In this document: positions 1 to 11,511 of the stretch, piece by piece | Position numbering within the stretch: the stretch's first letter is position 1 | Layout of the letters: the number at the start of each line of letters is the position of its first letter | Assembly (NCBI GenBank): GCA_015680685.1 | Contig: MNCI01004284.1 | Location: forward strand, 136,786-200,785 | Direction: 5' to 3' | Length of the DNA: 64,000 nucleotides | Source: Gnetum montanum | Lineage: Eukaryota; Streptophyta; Gnetopsida; Gnetales; Gnetaceae | Program-made: the position numbers and the translations under genes | Notes under the pieces: generated by a model | What the model was told of the DNA's origin: nothing | Seen by the model: only the letters and a program-made list of their open reading frames with translations | Database searches by the model: none

Positions 1-183
1 GAACCAGTTACCATTTATTAGAAAAATATGAAACCATTACTGATAACAATGAATAGAAATTTCCAAAGCTATCACATTGTTACATTAGAAAGTTGAATCG
101 TTTTTAGGACTTTCCATGTTTACGTAGGAGGCATGTTTCCGCAATTGTCACAATGTAGGAGGCATGTTTCCACCATTGTTACA
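1..183 (-). repeat. 3' LTR of copia 1 (partial)
   Basis: Matches 6498-6680 base for base apart from 6 substitutions. It ends TGTTACA on the plus strand at 183, the inverse of the TGTAACA that opens the complete LTR at 6202. Within it a ~31-bp segment starting GTAGGAGGCATGTTTCC occurs twice in tandem (about 125-183), lying at the U3 start in element orientation. The rest of this LTR lies left of the window. Confidence 0.93.
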
Positions 184-196
184 ATCTCCCACTTGG
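184..196 (-). other. Polypurine tract of copia 1
   Basis: On the minus strand the bases just before the 3' LTR read AAGTGGGAGAT followed by TGTAACA. This is the usual purine-rich plus-strand primer of plant copia elements, and it directly abuts the LTR boundary. Confidence 0.85.
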
Positions 197-470
197 TCTC
201 CATATTTATTCTAATATCCAACTTTCAAGAAACAAATACATGAATCATGGCGATAGTTCCTCTTAATGCGAGTAGTATCTTCCATGTATTACAATGTATT
301 ATTTCTCAAAGTCAATTCCTTTATATGGTAACTATAACTGTATGAACAAACCCAATGTTTATTCGCGGTCCAACCTTATGTGTGTGTTCTCTAATGACTT
401 TATGCGCAACTGTATGAGAAAACACACAACTGAATAGAGTTTCATTAACACTGTAATGTTGTACAACATA

Positions 471-3400
471 TTACATCATGGAACCAAGTCCCATCCGAGT
501 GACATGATCCTTGAATGACCGTGGTGGCATTCCTTTGGTCAAAGGATCAGCTAGCATTAATTCAGTGCTGATATGATCTATGACCACTTTATTTTCTTTA
601 ATGCGATCCCTTATGGCTAAGTACTTTATGTCGACGTGTTTATTTCGACTGCCACTCTTATTATTCTTAGCCATAAAGACAGCAGCTGAATTGTCACAAA
701 ATATCTGTAATGGCCTAGATATTGAATCCAGAATTCTAAGCCCTGATATGAAACTCTTTAACCATACACCATGTGAAGTAGCCTCAAAACAAGAAACGAA
801 CTCTGCCTCCATTGTGGAAGTAGCAACCAAGGTTTGCTTTCCACTCCTCCAGGAGATGGCTCCTCCAGCTAGCATAAAAACATAACCTGATGTTGATTTC
901 CTGGAATCAACGCAGCCAGCAAAGTCTGAATCGGAGTAGCCAATCACCTCCAAATGGTCAGTTCGTCGATACATAAGCATGTAATCCTTTGTACCTTGAA
1001 GGTACCTCATGACTTTCTTTGCAGCCTTCCAGTGGTCGATACCTGGATTACTCTGATATCGGCCCAACATCCCCACAGCAAATGCAATGTCAGGTCGTGT
1101 GCAGACCTGAGCATACATAAGGCTTCCAACAGCTGAAGCATATGGAATGTTGCTCATGTGACTTTTCTCTAAATCATTCATAGGGCACTGGTTCAAATTG
1201 AACCTGTCACCCTTTACAATGGGTGCAATACTTGGTGAACAATCTTTCATCCGAAACCTCTCTAGAACTTTATTAATATAGGTTTCCTGCGATAGACCCA
1301 GAATATATCTAGATCTATCCCTATGGATCTTAATGCCAAGGACATAAGATGCCTCACCCATATCCTGCATGTCAAAATTCTTAGAGAGAAATTGTTTCAC
1401 CGCATATAAAAATCCATGATCATTGGTTGCAAGAAGGATATCATCCACATAGAGGACAAGAAAACAGATTTTACTCCCACTGACCTTCTGGTATATGCAT
1501 TGATCCATGATGTTTTCTTCAAAGCCAAATGAAGTGATGACATCATGGAATTTCAAATACCACTGACGGGAGGCCTGTTTCAAGCCATATATAGACTTCT
1601 TAAGCTTGCATACCAATTGCTCACCATCATTAGAGGAGAATCCTTCAGGTTGTTTCATATAAACCTCTTCCTCTAGATCACCATTAAGGAATGCTGTTTT
1701 CACATCCATTTGATGTAGTTCAAAATCAAAGTGAGCTACCAATGCCATGATCACACGAAGGGGGTCCTTCTTAGATACAGGAGAAAAGGTCTCCATGTAA
1801 TCTATTCCCTCCTGCTGAGTGAACCCTTTGGCAACAAGTCTAGCCTTATATCTTTCAATGTTGCCCAAGGAGTCTCTTTTAGTCTTGAAGACCCATTTGG
1901 ATCCTATGGCTTTAACACCATTGAGCAACTTGACAAGATCCCAGACTCCATTAGTGGACATAGAGTTCATCTCATCTTTCATGGCATCATACCATAAGTC
2001 GGATTCCTTACAACTCATGGCTTGTGAAAACGTGCCAGGATCATTTTCGGCTCCTATGTTGTAGTCAGATTCATGTAGATACACTATATAGTTACTAGGA
2101 ATCGCTGATTGCTTTATTCTAGTAGATCGTCTTAATGTTGGTTCATCAGGCTCCTGAGGGGCAAGATGATCAACGGGCTGTTCAACAGGAACTGGTATCT
2201 GTTGTTCAGCTGGATCTACTATGTCTTGACTAGCAGTTTGTGGAACTTCAACGACTGGTGGATGTACATCACGTATTTGTACTGTAGGCGTGTTGTGTAC
2301 AACAATCAATCGAGTACTTGAAGTAGAGGGTTGAGCATCCGCATGATCAGTCGCTGGAATTTCGTTCCAGGAATGATGACTCCCACTAATCAAGTCATTC
2401 TCAAGAAATTTAGCATTCCTTGATTCCACAAACCTAGTAGTATGTGATGGACAATAAAATCTGTATCCCTTAGACCGTTCGGCATATCCAACGAAATACC
2501 CACTTATGGTCCTAGGGTCTAGCTTCTTCTCTTGTGGATTATAGACTCTTACCTCAGACGGGCATCCCCAAATGCGTATATGTCGCAAACTCGGTTTCCA
2601 ACCTTTCCACAATTCAAATGGTGTCTTAGAGACAGCCTTGGTTGGAACTCGGTTTAATATATACACTGCCGTCTTAAGGGCTTCATTCCACAAAGACTTA
2701 GGAAGCTTGGAGCTGCTAAGCATACTCCGCACCATGTCCAATAATGTTCGGTTTCTTCTTTCTGCCACACCATTTTGGTCCGGAGAACCAGGCATAGTGT
2801 ATTGGGCAACAATCCCATGCTCTTGAAGAAACTTAGCAAAGGGACCAGGTGCTTGTCCATCATCAGTGTATCTACCATAGTATTCACCACCTCTATCAGA
2901 CCTCACTATCTTTATTTGCTTACCGCATTTTTTCTCTACTTTAGCCTTAAATACCTTAAAGGCATCTAAAGCTTCATTTTTGTGATGAAGCAAGTAGAGA
3001 TACATGTATCGTGAGTAGTCATCAATAAAGGTAATGAAATACCGTTGATTATATGCATCCATATCTGGACTACAAATATCCGTATGTATGATTTCTAATA
3101 TGGCAGAACTCCTCTTGGCACCTTTCTTTGACACATTGGTCTGCTTTCCCTTTATGCAGTTTACACAAGTGTCAAAGTCAGTAATATCAAGAGTACTAAG
3201 TACTCCATCAGTTACCAAGCGCTTGATTCTCTCAATGGAGATATGGCCTAATCTACGATGCCATAACATAGAGGATTCCTCATTCATAACACATCGCTTA
3301 ATGCCAGCATGAACATGCATAGAAGTGTAAGAAGTGTCGTTTTGTAAATTAAGTTGAAAAAGACCATCTGTTAATGTACCATTTCCAACTATTTCAGATC

Positions 3401-4532
3401 TATAAGATACACTGAACATAGTATCTGAAAAGTTAAAGGAAAATCCCAATGATACAAGCCTTGATACAGAAATTAAATTCCTTGAAAAACAAGGAATGTA
3501 AAATGTCCTTTCCAAATCCAAAACAAAACCACTACTTAAAACTAATTTGCATGTGCCAATCGCTTCCACATGTGAGCGCATCTTGTTGCCCGAATAGATG
3601 CATGACTCACTTCCTACTGGCTTCCTTAGGTTTGCTAATCCCTGCAAGGAATTAGTAACATGGATTGTAGAACCGGAGTCAATCCACCATGTGTTATGAC
3701 TAACATCAACCATATTAGATTCAAAACAAACAAATGAGGATTGAGTACCTTTCTTTTCAAGCCATCTCTGATGTTTAAGGCAATCTTTCTTTATGTGCCC
3801 TTTCTTTTTACAGAAAAAGCATCTAGATTCCTTCTTGATATCAGCTTGTGGAGGGATTTTTCCCTTCCCTTTAGTGTTGACTTGTTTTGTATTCTTTCCT
3901 TGCATGGCCAGATGCACACTTTCCTTCGCTTCCATGGCAAGTCTACCCTCTTCTTGCACACACATGGTCATCAATTCATTAATTGACCATTTGTCCTTAT
4001 GTGTGTTGTAAGAAATCTTAAAGGGTCCATACTGCGGTGGGAGCGTGTTTAGGATGTAGTGCACAAGGAAAGATTCAGACATCTCAACCTCAAGTGTTTT
4101 TAGTTGAGCCGCTATGTCCCTCATGTGCATGATGTGCTCACGCACACCACCAATTCTAGTGAGCTTCATGGATGAGAACTTCATTATCAAGGTGCTGGCC
4201 AACGCTTTGTCTGATGTTTCAAATTGTTCATCAATAGCTTTTAACAAAGCGCGCACATTGTTATACTGTTCCAATGATCCACGTATACCAGCCGAGATCT
4301 TGGTTTTTATGAACATTACGCAGAGACGATTAGATCGCTCCCATTTATCATAAAGACCAATATCATCTGGATGGCTGGTTGCATTAACCGCAGGTGGTTC
4401 ATCCTTACGGATAGCATAATCAATGTCCATCCATCCTAAATGAAGGAGAATTCTCTCCTTCCACACCTTGTAATTATCACCCATCAATTCAGGAATGTCA
4501 CATTTAAAGTCAGAGTAATTTACAGGTTGCAT
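471..4532 (-). CDS. gag-pol: Intact copia gag-pol polyprotein, 1353 aa
   Basis: A single frame encodes, in order: gag (about residues 15-235); a CCHC zinc knuckle (C238, C241, H246, C251) that binds RNA; aspartic protease with DSGS at 285-288; integrase with the HHCC region (H425, H430, C456, C459) and a D,D,E core (D484, D546, E591 in NGVAER); reverse transcriptase with MDVKTAFLNG near 942-951 and YVDD at 1028-1031; and RNase H (SDSDFAG from 1200, E1242, D1280, KHVDIKY near 1298). The product would package its RNA, mature itself, copy RNA to DNA and integrate it. The length and the single frame are normal for plant copia. The start at 4532 is the first Met, just ahead of the gag fold. No stop or frameshift is present, unlike every other element in the window. 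Confidence 0.97.
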   Translation of the reverse strand: MQPVNYSDFKCDIPELMGDNYKVWKERILLHLGWMDIDYAIRKDEPPAVNATSHPDDIGLYDKWERSNRLCVMFIKTKISAGIRGSLEQYNNVRALLKAIDEQFETSDKALASTLIMKFSSMKLTRIGGVREHIMHMRDIAAQLKTLEVEMSESFLVHYILNTLPPQYGPFKISYNTHKDKWSINELMTMCVQEEGRLAMEAKESVHLAMQGKNTKQVNTKGKGKIPPQADIKKESRCFFCKKKGHIKKDCLKHQRWLEKKGTQSSFVCFESNMVDVSHNTWWIDSGSTIHVTNSLQGLANLRKPVGSESCIYSGNKMRSHVEAIGTCKLVLSSGFVLDLERTFYIPCFSRNLISVSRLVSLGFSFNFSDTMFSVSYRSEIVGNGTLTDGLFQLNLQNDTSYTSMHVHAGIKRCVMNEESSMLWHRRLGHISIERIKRLVTDGVLSTLDITDFDTCVNCIKGKQTNVSKKGAKRSSAILEIIHTDICSPDMDAYNQRYFITFIDDYSRYMYLYLLHHKNEALDAFKVFKAKVEKKCGKQIKIVRSDRGGEYYGRYTDDGQAPGPFAKFLQEHGIVAQYTMPGSPDQNGVAERRNRTLLDMVRSMLSSSKLPKSLWNEALKTAVYILNRVPTKAVSKTPFELWKGWKPSLRHIRIWGCPSEVRVYNPQEKKLDPRTISGYFVGYAERSKGYRFYCPSHTTRFVESRNAKFLENDLISGSHHSWNEIPATDHADAQPSTSSTRLIVVHNTPTVQIRDVHPPVVEVPQTASQDIVDPAEQQIPVPVEQPVDHLAPQEPDEPTLRRSTRIKQSAIPSNYIVYLHESDYNIGAENDPGTFSQAMSCKESDLWYDAMKDEMNSMSTNGVWDLVKLLNGVKAIGSKWVFKTKRDSLGNIERYKARLVAKGFTQQEGIDYMETFSPVSKKDPLRVIMALVAHFDFELHQMDVKTAFLNGDLEEEVYMKQPEGFSSNDGEQLVCKLKKSIYGLKQASRQWYLKFHDVITSFGFEENIMDQCIYQKVSGSKICFLVLYVDDILLATNDHGFLYAVKQFLSKNFDMQDMGEASYVLGIKIHRDRSRYILGLSQETYINKVLERFRMKDCSPSIAPIVKGDRFNLNQCPMNDLEKSHMSNIPYASAVGSLMYAQVCTRPDIAFAVGMLGRYQSNPGIDHWKAAKKVMRYLQGTKDYMLMYRRTDHLEVIGYSDSDFAGCVDSRKSTSGYVFMLAGGAISWRSGKQTLVATSTMEAEFVSCFEATSHGVWLKSFISGLRILDSISRPLQIFCDNSAAVFMAKNNKSGSRNKHVDIKYLAIRDRIKENKVVIDHISTELMLADPLTKGMPPRSFKDHVTRMGLGSMM

Positions 4533-4580
4533 AGCTGCAAAATAAACATGCTTATGTCACTAAATTTTAGGCTATAAACT

Positions 4581-5130
4581 GTAGGACATGTGTACCAATG
4601 TAAACATGCAAAAATATGAATCACATGACATAAAATTGCCTGTGGGCTAAATTTTAATTCAAACAGACTCATATATCCTTATGATGAAGCTATTAAACTA
4701 TATTCCTTTTCTTAATCCCTGTGGGCAAATTAAGAAAAATAATTCAATACTTCACCCTGATTAATCACTGTAAATATAATGGAAATTCATGTGGGACAAA
4801 ATCTATTATATGACAGATGATTAATCACAATACTATATATGTGATGAAATACCTTAGGGCACATTTACCAATGTAAAACGTGCAAAATATGAATCAAATG
4901 ACATAAAATTGCCTGTGGGCTAAATTTTAATTCAAATAGATCCATATATCCTTATGAGGAAACTATTGAATTATATGCCTTTTCTTAATCCCTGTGGGCA
5001 AATTAAGAAAAATAATTCAATATTTCATCCTGATTGACCACGTTAAATATAATAGAAATTCCTGTGGGATAAAGTCTATTATATTATATGTGATTAATTA
5101 CAATTACTTATGTGATCTAAAACTCTTAAT
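4581..5130 (-). repeat. Tandem duplication (~274 bp x2) in the leader of copia 1
   Basis: Two adjacent copies, about 4581-4852 and 4853-5130, share long near-identical stretches, for example the segment starting TTGCCTGTGGGCTAAATTT at 4635 and again at 4909. Each copy carries three CTGTGGG-like motifs. The duplication lies in the untranslated leader between primer site and gag start. The rest of the leader (5131-6187) shows no gene. Confidence 0.85.
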
Positions 5131-6187
5131 TTATAATTTTGTATAATCAAAGATGCTGTGGCCACTCTTAGACTATACAAAATATAAGGATCACTAGTAA
5201 ATGATGCAAAAATTTCTTTCTAGTTATACAAACGATTACATTATGCATCAAAATCAATGTTGACAAAATCAATATTGACTAAACTAGTGATATATTTTCC
5301 TGCTATTGTTATTAATGCAAGCAAATAGAAAATTGCCATAAAAGAAGAATTGAATTTTCATGAATGAAATAACCTTCTGCCATGTGCTACACAGCAAGTA
5401 ACGCAGAATGGCAACAATTTTTCAAAATTCTGTAAACCAGAAGCACAATTACCAGAAATAGGCACAATATGAAGCTACCATTTCGTAGTTGTACTGGACT
5501 AATCAAACTCTATTATTGTGTTACGGGTGTAGCAGTTATACCAATGCAAAACGGTATTGCCAGTTTGATGATATGCTTTATTTTGATGGAATTTGTATAA
5601 AAAAAAAAACTAAACTTATCTACATTTCAAAAGGTGATTCCAACATGGGCATCAAAGCAACGGAAAAACACCACCATCAAATAAAATAATGGGTTGCGGA
5701 CAGACGGTATGACAAACAAATAATTTTCTAAATGCTTGAAGAAATTCCTAATTAAGAAGTGCCAGAAACCCTAACAGAGCACGCACTCGCACGAGGAATG
5801 CCAATGGATCAACAATAATTCCCGAAATTGTAAATTGCCGATCAACAATAATTTAAGATAGACCTTCTATCATTTCCAAAATCTTTACACAGTGAACTGG
5901 AAACATGTGTAAAAAGCCGCATGTAATAAAACTCCATCTAATGAATAAATTAAATTGTAACAGTCCCTTCCCCAGGTCCAAAATAAGCGATTTAAAATCT
6001 CAGCAGGTTAAAAAACACAGCAGCAGATTCAACCTCAAGCGGTTCTTACAATATCTGCGAACAATTGCCGCAAATCGTAGAAAATCCAGAAATCGCAAAA
6101 ATTCGCAAACAAAAATAGTGTAGCATAAACCAGAAATCACGGAAAACCCAGAAAAACAAAACTAAGCATCAAGGCAGAGATCCAAAT

Positions 6188-6199
6188 GTTTTGATACCA
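6188..6199 (-). other. Primer binding site of copia 1 (initiator Met type)
   Basis: The minus strand reads TGGTATCAAAAC, 10 of 12 matches to the standard plant copia site TGGTATCAGAGC. It lies two bases inside the LTR end at 6202. It would prime minus-strand DNA synthesis from the initiator methionine tRNA. Confidence 0.8.
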
Positions 6200-6201
6200 A
6201 A

Positions 6202-6680
6202 TGTAACAAATCTAACGTGCATCAAGAACCCAATTGCACAAGCGGAAGCATGTAAAAATAGATCTCTTAATCTACAAATGTGCATGAAACAAAAATGCAC
6301 AAATCAATTTGAAAAAACAGATCGAACTGACCTCCAGCCATTGATGCCATTAATGAATGTTCTGGATCTTCTTTCACACGGGCGCTCTGCGGTGATGGTG
6401 TATGCAGACTGTAAGCGACTGTGAAAGGGACCTGAACTGCTATACTGCAATTGATTCCTGGTGCCGTGTTCTCCCATTAAGAAACCGTAAGGCACCGGAA
6501 CCAGTTACCATTTATTAGAAAAATATAAGACCATTACTGATAACAATGCATAGAAATTTCCAAAGCTATCACATTGTTACATTAGAAAGTTGAATCGTTT
6601 TTAGGACTTTCCATGTTTATGTAGGAGGCATGTTTTCGCAATTGTCACAATGTAGGAGGCATGTTTCCACAATTGTTACA
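6202..6680 (-). repeat. 5' LTR of copia 1 (479 bp)
   Basis: Bounded by perfect 7-bp inverted ends, TGTAACA at 6202 and TGTTACA ending at 6680. It is adjacent to the primer site on one side and to unrelated flank (GTAGGAGTG) on the other. The last 183 bp match 1-183. It should carry the promoter and polyadenylation signals of the element, but I could not place a convincing TATA box. Confidence 0.92.
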
Positions 6681-7280
6681 GTAGGAGTGTAGATACATCA
6701 GAGTTCGTTTGTCGTAACTCTTAAAGTACATATGGAGTGCGCTGCGGATTGGTGTCTCCCCTAAAATTTCAGCGTTGGAAACTTTTCACAGATGAAAACG
6801 CTTAGAAACGCCGGATGAAACGTACACTGCAAGGTCTCCAATATCTACGCACAATGCTCCGATGGAAATTCCTTGACTATCTCACCAACGGTGTTGTACT
6901 GTTGTTGTTGGCGGGTGTAATTAAAAATGCAAATCATTTAATGGTCAGCATTGCTCATAATAATAACACTGATAACATTTTATTATACCGGAATAAGTAT
7001 ATGTAAGAATAAGAATAAATGCCCATTTACTAAGATACATGATATATGATTTGAATATATATATAAATCATGACCACAAGAATACTCTTCCATGTAAGTG
7101 GGTCCTGGGAGGGTTGATGGATGATCAAAAACCTAACCTCTTTAACGGATTGTGCTCAAACATAAGTTATTAATTTGAATATAGATATTTAATTAATATT
7201 AAGCATGTATACAGTGGACTATTGGAATTGATGTATGAATTTATGATTTTTACCCTACAAACTATCAAAATATTATCCAA
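6681..7280. other. Flank without recognisable feature
   Basis: AT-rich sequence between the copia 1 boundary and the next coding relic. I see no open frame with family character, no terminal repeats and no array. Confidence 0.5.
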
Positions 7281-7298
7281 GTCTTTTCTCCTAACCAA

Positions 7299-9114
7299 AT
7301 GAAACTTCTTGCGGCGGAAGGATCTCGCCTTTGGACAGAAGCATGGGTGGCAATGGGGGTTACCCCAACCTTTGAACCTCCTCGCAAGGGTTTTCAAGAA
7401 AATGAGGCATTATGGTAGCTCATTGTGTGAATTGGTTGGGATGGTTTCTTATGCAAGTTGCAGGGTGAACCAAACTTAGAGGATGAAGGTTTCTTCGCCA
7501 ATTAGGCTAAGGAGTTCACTCAGTTCAAGGGAGTGGACATCCACCTAATTGAGGATTCTATTACAGTCTGATTAGGGGTTTTAGTGGTAGGGGAGATAGT
7601 CCTAGCTATGGGTCGTGGATTCCAGGATGTTAAAATTTTCATTTTCTTTTCTAGGCTAGTTCCAAAAATGGGCAGTGGGCAGGTCTTGCGATTATTGTTG
7701 CTAAGGTTATGGCAAGTTACTATGAAGCTAGTGGAGCAATTTTTTCTTCAATCTAGGAATGTTTCTAGGTTGTAGGTATCCACTTCAGCATCATGAGTTG
7801 TTTGCACTGGCCCAGATGATGAATGTTACTAGATATTTTCTAGATGCATTATGGTGAGGATGTCAAGGAAAACATTCTGGTTTGATACTTGTGCTGTGGG
7901 AGAGGACATGTTCTTCCTAATTGACAACATAGGGTACTATGGTTATGATATTCTACAGTAGGGGGAAGCCTATAGTGGTTGTGGAGGTGTCAAGCAACAA
8001 GGAGGAGGCAACTAGGGGAGCTTCCATTGGGGAGGCTGAGGGGATGACGAGAAATATGTAGTGGGTGGAGCCTCAAGTGGACATTGAGGGAGGGGGAATG
8101 TGAAGAGCTAGGTCTCCACATGTGAATGAGCTTTTAGCAGCAACTATGGAGATGGGGGCTTAGGGTGAGTAGGTCAGCTAAGAGCGCAGGTGGGCAGAGA
8201 GAGAGGCAGCCTTCCAACGGTAGCTAGAAGAGGCTGAGTGATGGGTTGAAGTAGCCAATGAAGAGGGTCATTGGAGGGATTTGGCTAAGGTTGCTGCACA
8301 TGAGCAGCTTGTTGCAAAATTGCAGGTGGAGATTCGACATCAACTACAGAAAGAGGCAAGGGAGGAAGAAATGAGGACGCAAGCTGAGCAGGAGCACTAG
8401 GAAAAGGAGGCAAAGGAGGAGGCCTAGATTCAATAGAGATTGGATGCCATGCATGAGCACAACACCTATTCATGGTTTCGACATGGGCGATGCCCTTATG
8501 TTATTATGAACATTGGGAGGGGGGCACCTTGGAGTTTGTTGCACAGGCACATCTGTCAACAAGGGAAGGAACTCCATTCAAACAAAGAAGGGAATCCAGT
8601 TGAGGTGGCTTGTTGGGTAGTGGTGTTTAAGGCCTTCTAGGAGGCCACTACTTTTGTCAACTAGGAAAGGCATCCGATAGTGTTGGTTACAATCCATAGG
8701 GAGGAATGTGATTTTTGTAAATGTGATCACTTGCCTATTTGAATTTAATGGGGACAAGTTTTTATGTCTTGTAATGGGTTTGGTTTTGGGGTTGTTTTTT
8801 CCTATGGCGACAACTTTCTTTTTGGTGGTGGTGGGACCTTGGGCCAGTGCCCCTTTGGATGTTGGTGTGGTGGGTTGCTTGTCAAGTTGGAGCCCTTCCA
8901 AGTTTTGGGGGATCTACCCAACAAGATTTTGTAGAGGATGTTTTTGATGTTGTTCAGGGGAGGGGTTGGTGGCAGGGGATCTTTAACGCTATAGGTTTTG
9001 GGGGAGGGGGGTTTCTCCCCTATTATTGTCTGATGTTGGGGGCTTTTGTACATATTGAATTTTATATGATTAATTTACTTGATCTTCTTTCAAAAAATAA
9101 AAAATAAAAAAAAA
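7299..9114 (+). pseudogene. Unrecognised degenerate coding relic with coiled-coil half and A-rich 3' end
   Basis: From an ATG at 7299 the plus strand reads as protein-like sequence broken by stops and at least one frameshift. An N-terminal globular part (about 7299-7780, KLLAAEGSRLW...) contains a hydrophobic segment, FKGVDIHLIEDSITV. A charged Glu/Gln/Arg-rich stretch at about 8180-8440, typical of a coiled coil, follows. Several stops there are TAG where neighbours are Gln codons, as expected from C-to-T decay. A G/T-rich tail ends in an A-rich run at 9093-9114, which suggests the copy arrived through RNA. I do not recognise the family; it could be a gag-like or plant-transposon-like gene. 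Direction and coding origin are fairly clear; function is not. Confidence 0.45.
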
Positions 9115-10309
9115 CCTACATGAAACTAGTTAACCTTTGTCAATGGTAGAATATAGCAAATTATAAAGCATGAAAAGCACACAATGGTCAAGTTTACCTA
9201 TCTTTCTATTTTGATTGTAGTTTGGGCTTTTACTTCCATAGCTTTAGCATGTATATATCTAAGCATGAATGTAAATATGATCATACTATATGCATTGATG
9301 TTATGTATATGCAATCATCAATATATTAAATGCCTTGGTACTTAAGTATTAATAATGGTCTCTTAGAATATTACTTGTTTTTCAAAATAGGAAATCTCAA
9401 ATTTTACCCGTCACATGAAAAGTACCTAAAAATGGGTAAATAGGGGGCAAATTCACACATTGGTTTGAATAATGAGCTAACTTCTTAAGCCTTTTCTTAG
9501 TAACTCTATAAATACTATACATGATATATAAAAAAAAATAAAAGAAAGTATAGAATTAAATTTTTATATATTTTATATAGATATAAATATTCCATATCTT
9601 CTAGGGCATTTCCTAACACATCCAAATTTAGGTTCATGTCTTAGTTGCATCTTAGATGTATATTTCCATGTCTCTAAGTCCCCATGTTTTAGAAACTTGT
9701 GGAGCATAAATAGATGTTTATCTATAGATGTCTTTATGTCAACATTTAAAAAGTCAAGAAATGTATCTAGTCACCAAGCTTTCAGAATCAATTAAGTTTA
9801 GCAAGTTGTTGGGTTCATAGATTGAAAAATTGTATGGGATTTGAATATCACAAACAAATTTTATAAATCTAATAAAAAAATTAGAATACATTCTATGTAA
9901 AAATTAGTATAAATCAATATTTCTCGTAAAATGAAAAGGTATATCTGCTATTGTTGAGTAATGAAGTTTTCATTTTCCCCCATTCTTTTAGTCTAGATAG
10001 TGGAAAGTCAAATATAGAATTTTTATTTTTGCTTGAAACCAAAATTAAAAATAACTAATATATTAAAAATAAAAAATTAATAAAAATATTATTATGTATA
10101 TTGTCAAATAACGAATCTAATTTTGAATCAGCTTCATTGTTGCCTTGCAATTACAGCCAGATTCCTTTATTAATAGAAAATCTTGCCAACCTTAGTTTAG
10201 TAAACAAACAAAAGGAAAAAACACTTTTAAAAATTATTGATTTTTTATTAAAATAAAAATTTTAATAAAAATCAAGCAAGCTCAACTTACCTCCGCCAAA
10301 ATATTAATG
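9115..10309. other. AT-rich intergenic stretch
   Basis: Very AT-rich with short ATATAT and poly-A runs. No coding, LTR or tandem structure stands out. Confidence 0.5.
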
Positions 10310-10710
10310 CCTTGATTGATCGTTAGGGTGGCAATGATAATCCGGATTGAAAAACACTGCTCTGCGACTCTGTCCAAGACCTTGCAATTTTAAACTTGGA
10401 ATTGTAAACTTGGCTGAATAGTCCGGCTTTAGTCAAGCTGTTCACGTGGGCTGGTCTGAATTCAACTGTTCTTTCGATGTCACCTAGAAAATGTGTACGC
10501 TCGCTCCGCTCACATTCTGATTTTGCTTGACTTCTGTTGGAAAATGTGTAGGATCGCTCCGCTATTGACCCTAATCTCTTTGATTGCATTGCAAAGCAGG
10601 TTTGAAATAGAAGCAGTCCATGTGGGGGGTGCGGGGCCACAATGTCTGCATCTTTGACATTTTGGCGGCAACCACACGTTCGGATCCTTACTTCCAAGGA
10701 CAAACATGGG
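10310..10710. other. Local GC/CpG-rich patch with a 126-codon minus-strand open frame
   Basis: This 400-bp patch is clearly richer in GC and CpG than its AT-rich surroundings. It contains an open frame on the minus strand (10703-10323) with no recognisable domain, and a short direct repeat in which GAAAATGTGTA...CGCTCCGCT appears twice about 55 bp apart (10489 and 10541). It could be an exon or promoter fragment, or a piece of a younger insertion. The open frame alone is not good evidence of a gene. Confidence 0.3.
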
Positions 10711-11511
10711 CTCTTATTTGACTAGTGCACTTCTTATTTTAATCTAGCATCTCTTGAATTTTGAAAGGTTTTTTTTTCTCGTTATTAATTTTTGAAAAAA
10801 TTGAATAGGATGTTATCTCTCGTATTGGGCCAATCAAGCATTTTGAAACCCTCACCGTAGCTAGTGGTTTTTGCAGGATTCCATATATGATTAATGTGGA
10901 TCTTGGTTTGCTAAAACAAGAAATTCTCTTTGTGTGATAGTGAAATTGATTATTCATAGAACATCGTTTATTATAATCTTCTAAAGTCATGTCACTATTA
11001 TCATTGCAAAGATCACATGTTTGATTCATGTCCTTTTATGTTGTGAAGAAAAAAAGGGGGATTTTTTTTTTTTTACTATTGTTAAAGATTAGGATAAGGT
11101 TTTTTCTATAGATGTTACAAATCTTGTGATGATTTCTTCTACTGATGTTTCAATGGGTAGCCCACCCCTTTTTTTTAATGCTATTCAATAAAGTGTATCT
11201 TCAAGGAAGGTTATGATGAAATCAGTTTCATAAAATTTTTTAATAACTAAGAGGAAACAAAATATGCTCCTAAGATTTTATAGAATCATATTGTTGATTC
11301 AGATGGTTTTCAAATAGTTTTTAATAATAAAAAATTGTTAATGAAGTTTATCTATTGGTAAATATATACCAAATCATCAAAATGGTCAGCATGTTCAAGA
11401 TATTTAAATTACTAATAATTCATTTGAAACTATTGATCAAGATATTGAGATAATTTCTTTTGACAATGTTGATTCTATTGATAGGGTAGGGACCTCCTCC
11501 TCATCCACCCT

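Larger units (their letters stand above)
1..6680 (-). mobile_element. Ty1/copia LTR retrotransposon (copia 1), 3' LTR truncated by window start
   Basis: The order on the minus strand is 5' LTR (6202-6680), initiator-Met-type primer site, ~1.65 kb leader, one gag-pol frame (4532-471), polypurine tract, 3' LTR (183-1, running off the window). The two LTR copies share 183 bp with 6 differences (~3%), and the polyprotein has no internal stop, so this is the youngest element in the window and may be autonomous. The five bases after the 5' LTR are GTAGG; the partner target duplication is outside the window. The family is certain (domain order PR-IN-RT-RH); I do not assign a copia lineage. Confidence 0.95.

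Noticed and set aside
580-4353. Several plus-strand open frames of 60-101 codons opposite the copia 1 polyprotein
   Set aside because: They are antisense shadows of the intact minus-strand gag-pol and show no domain of their own.
10739-11029. 96-codon minus-strand frame
   Set aside because: Low-complexity AT-rich reading with no domain and no supporting context.
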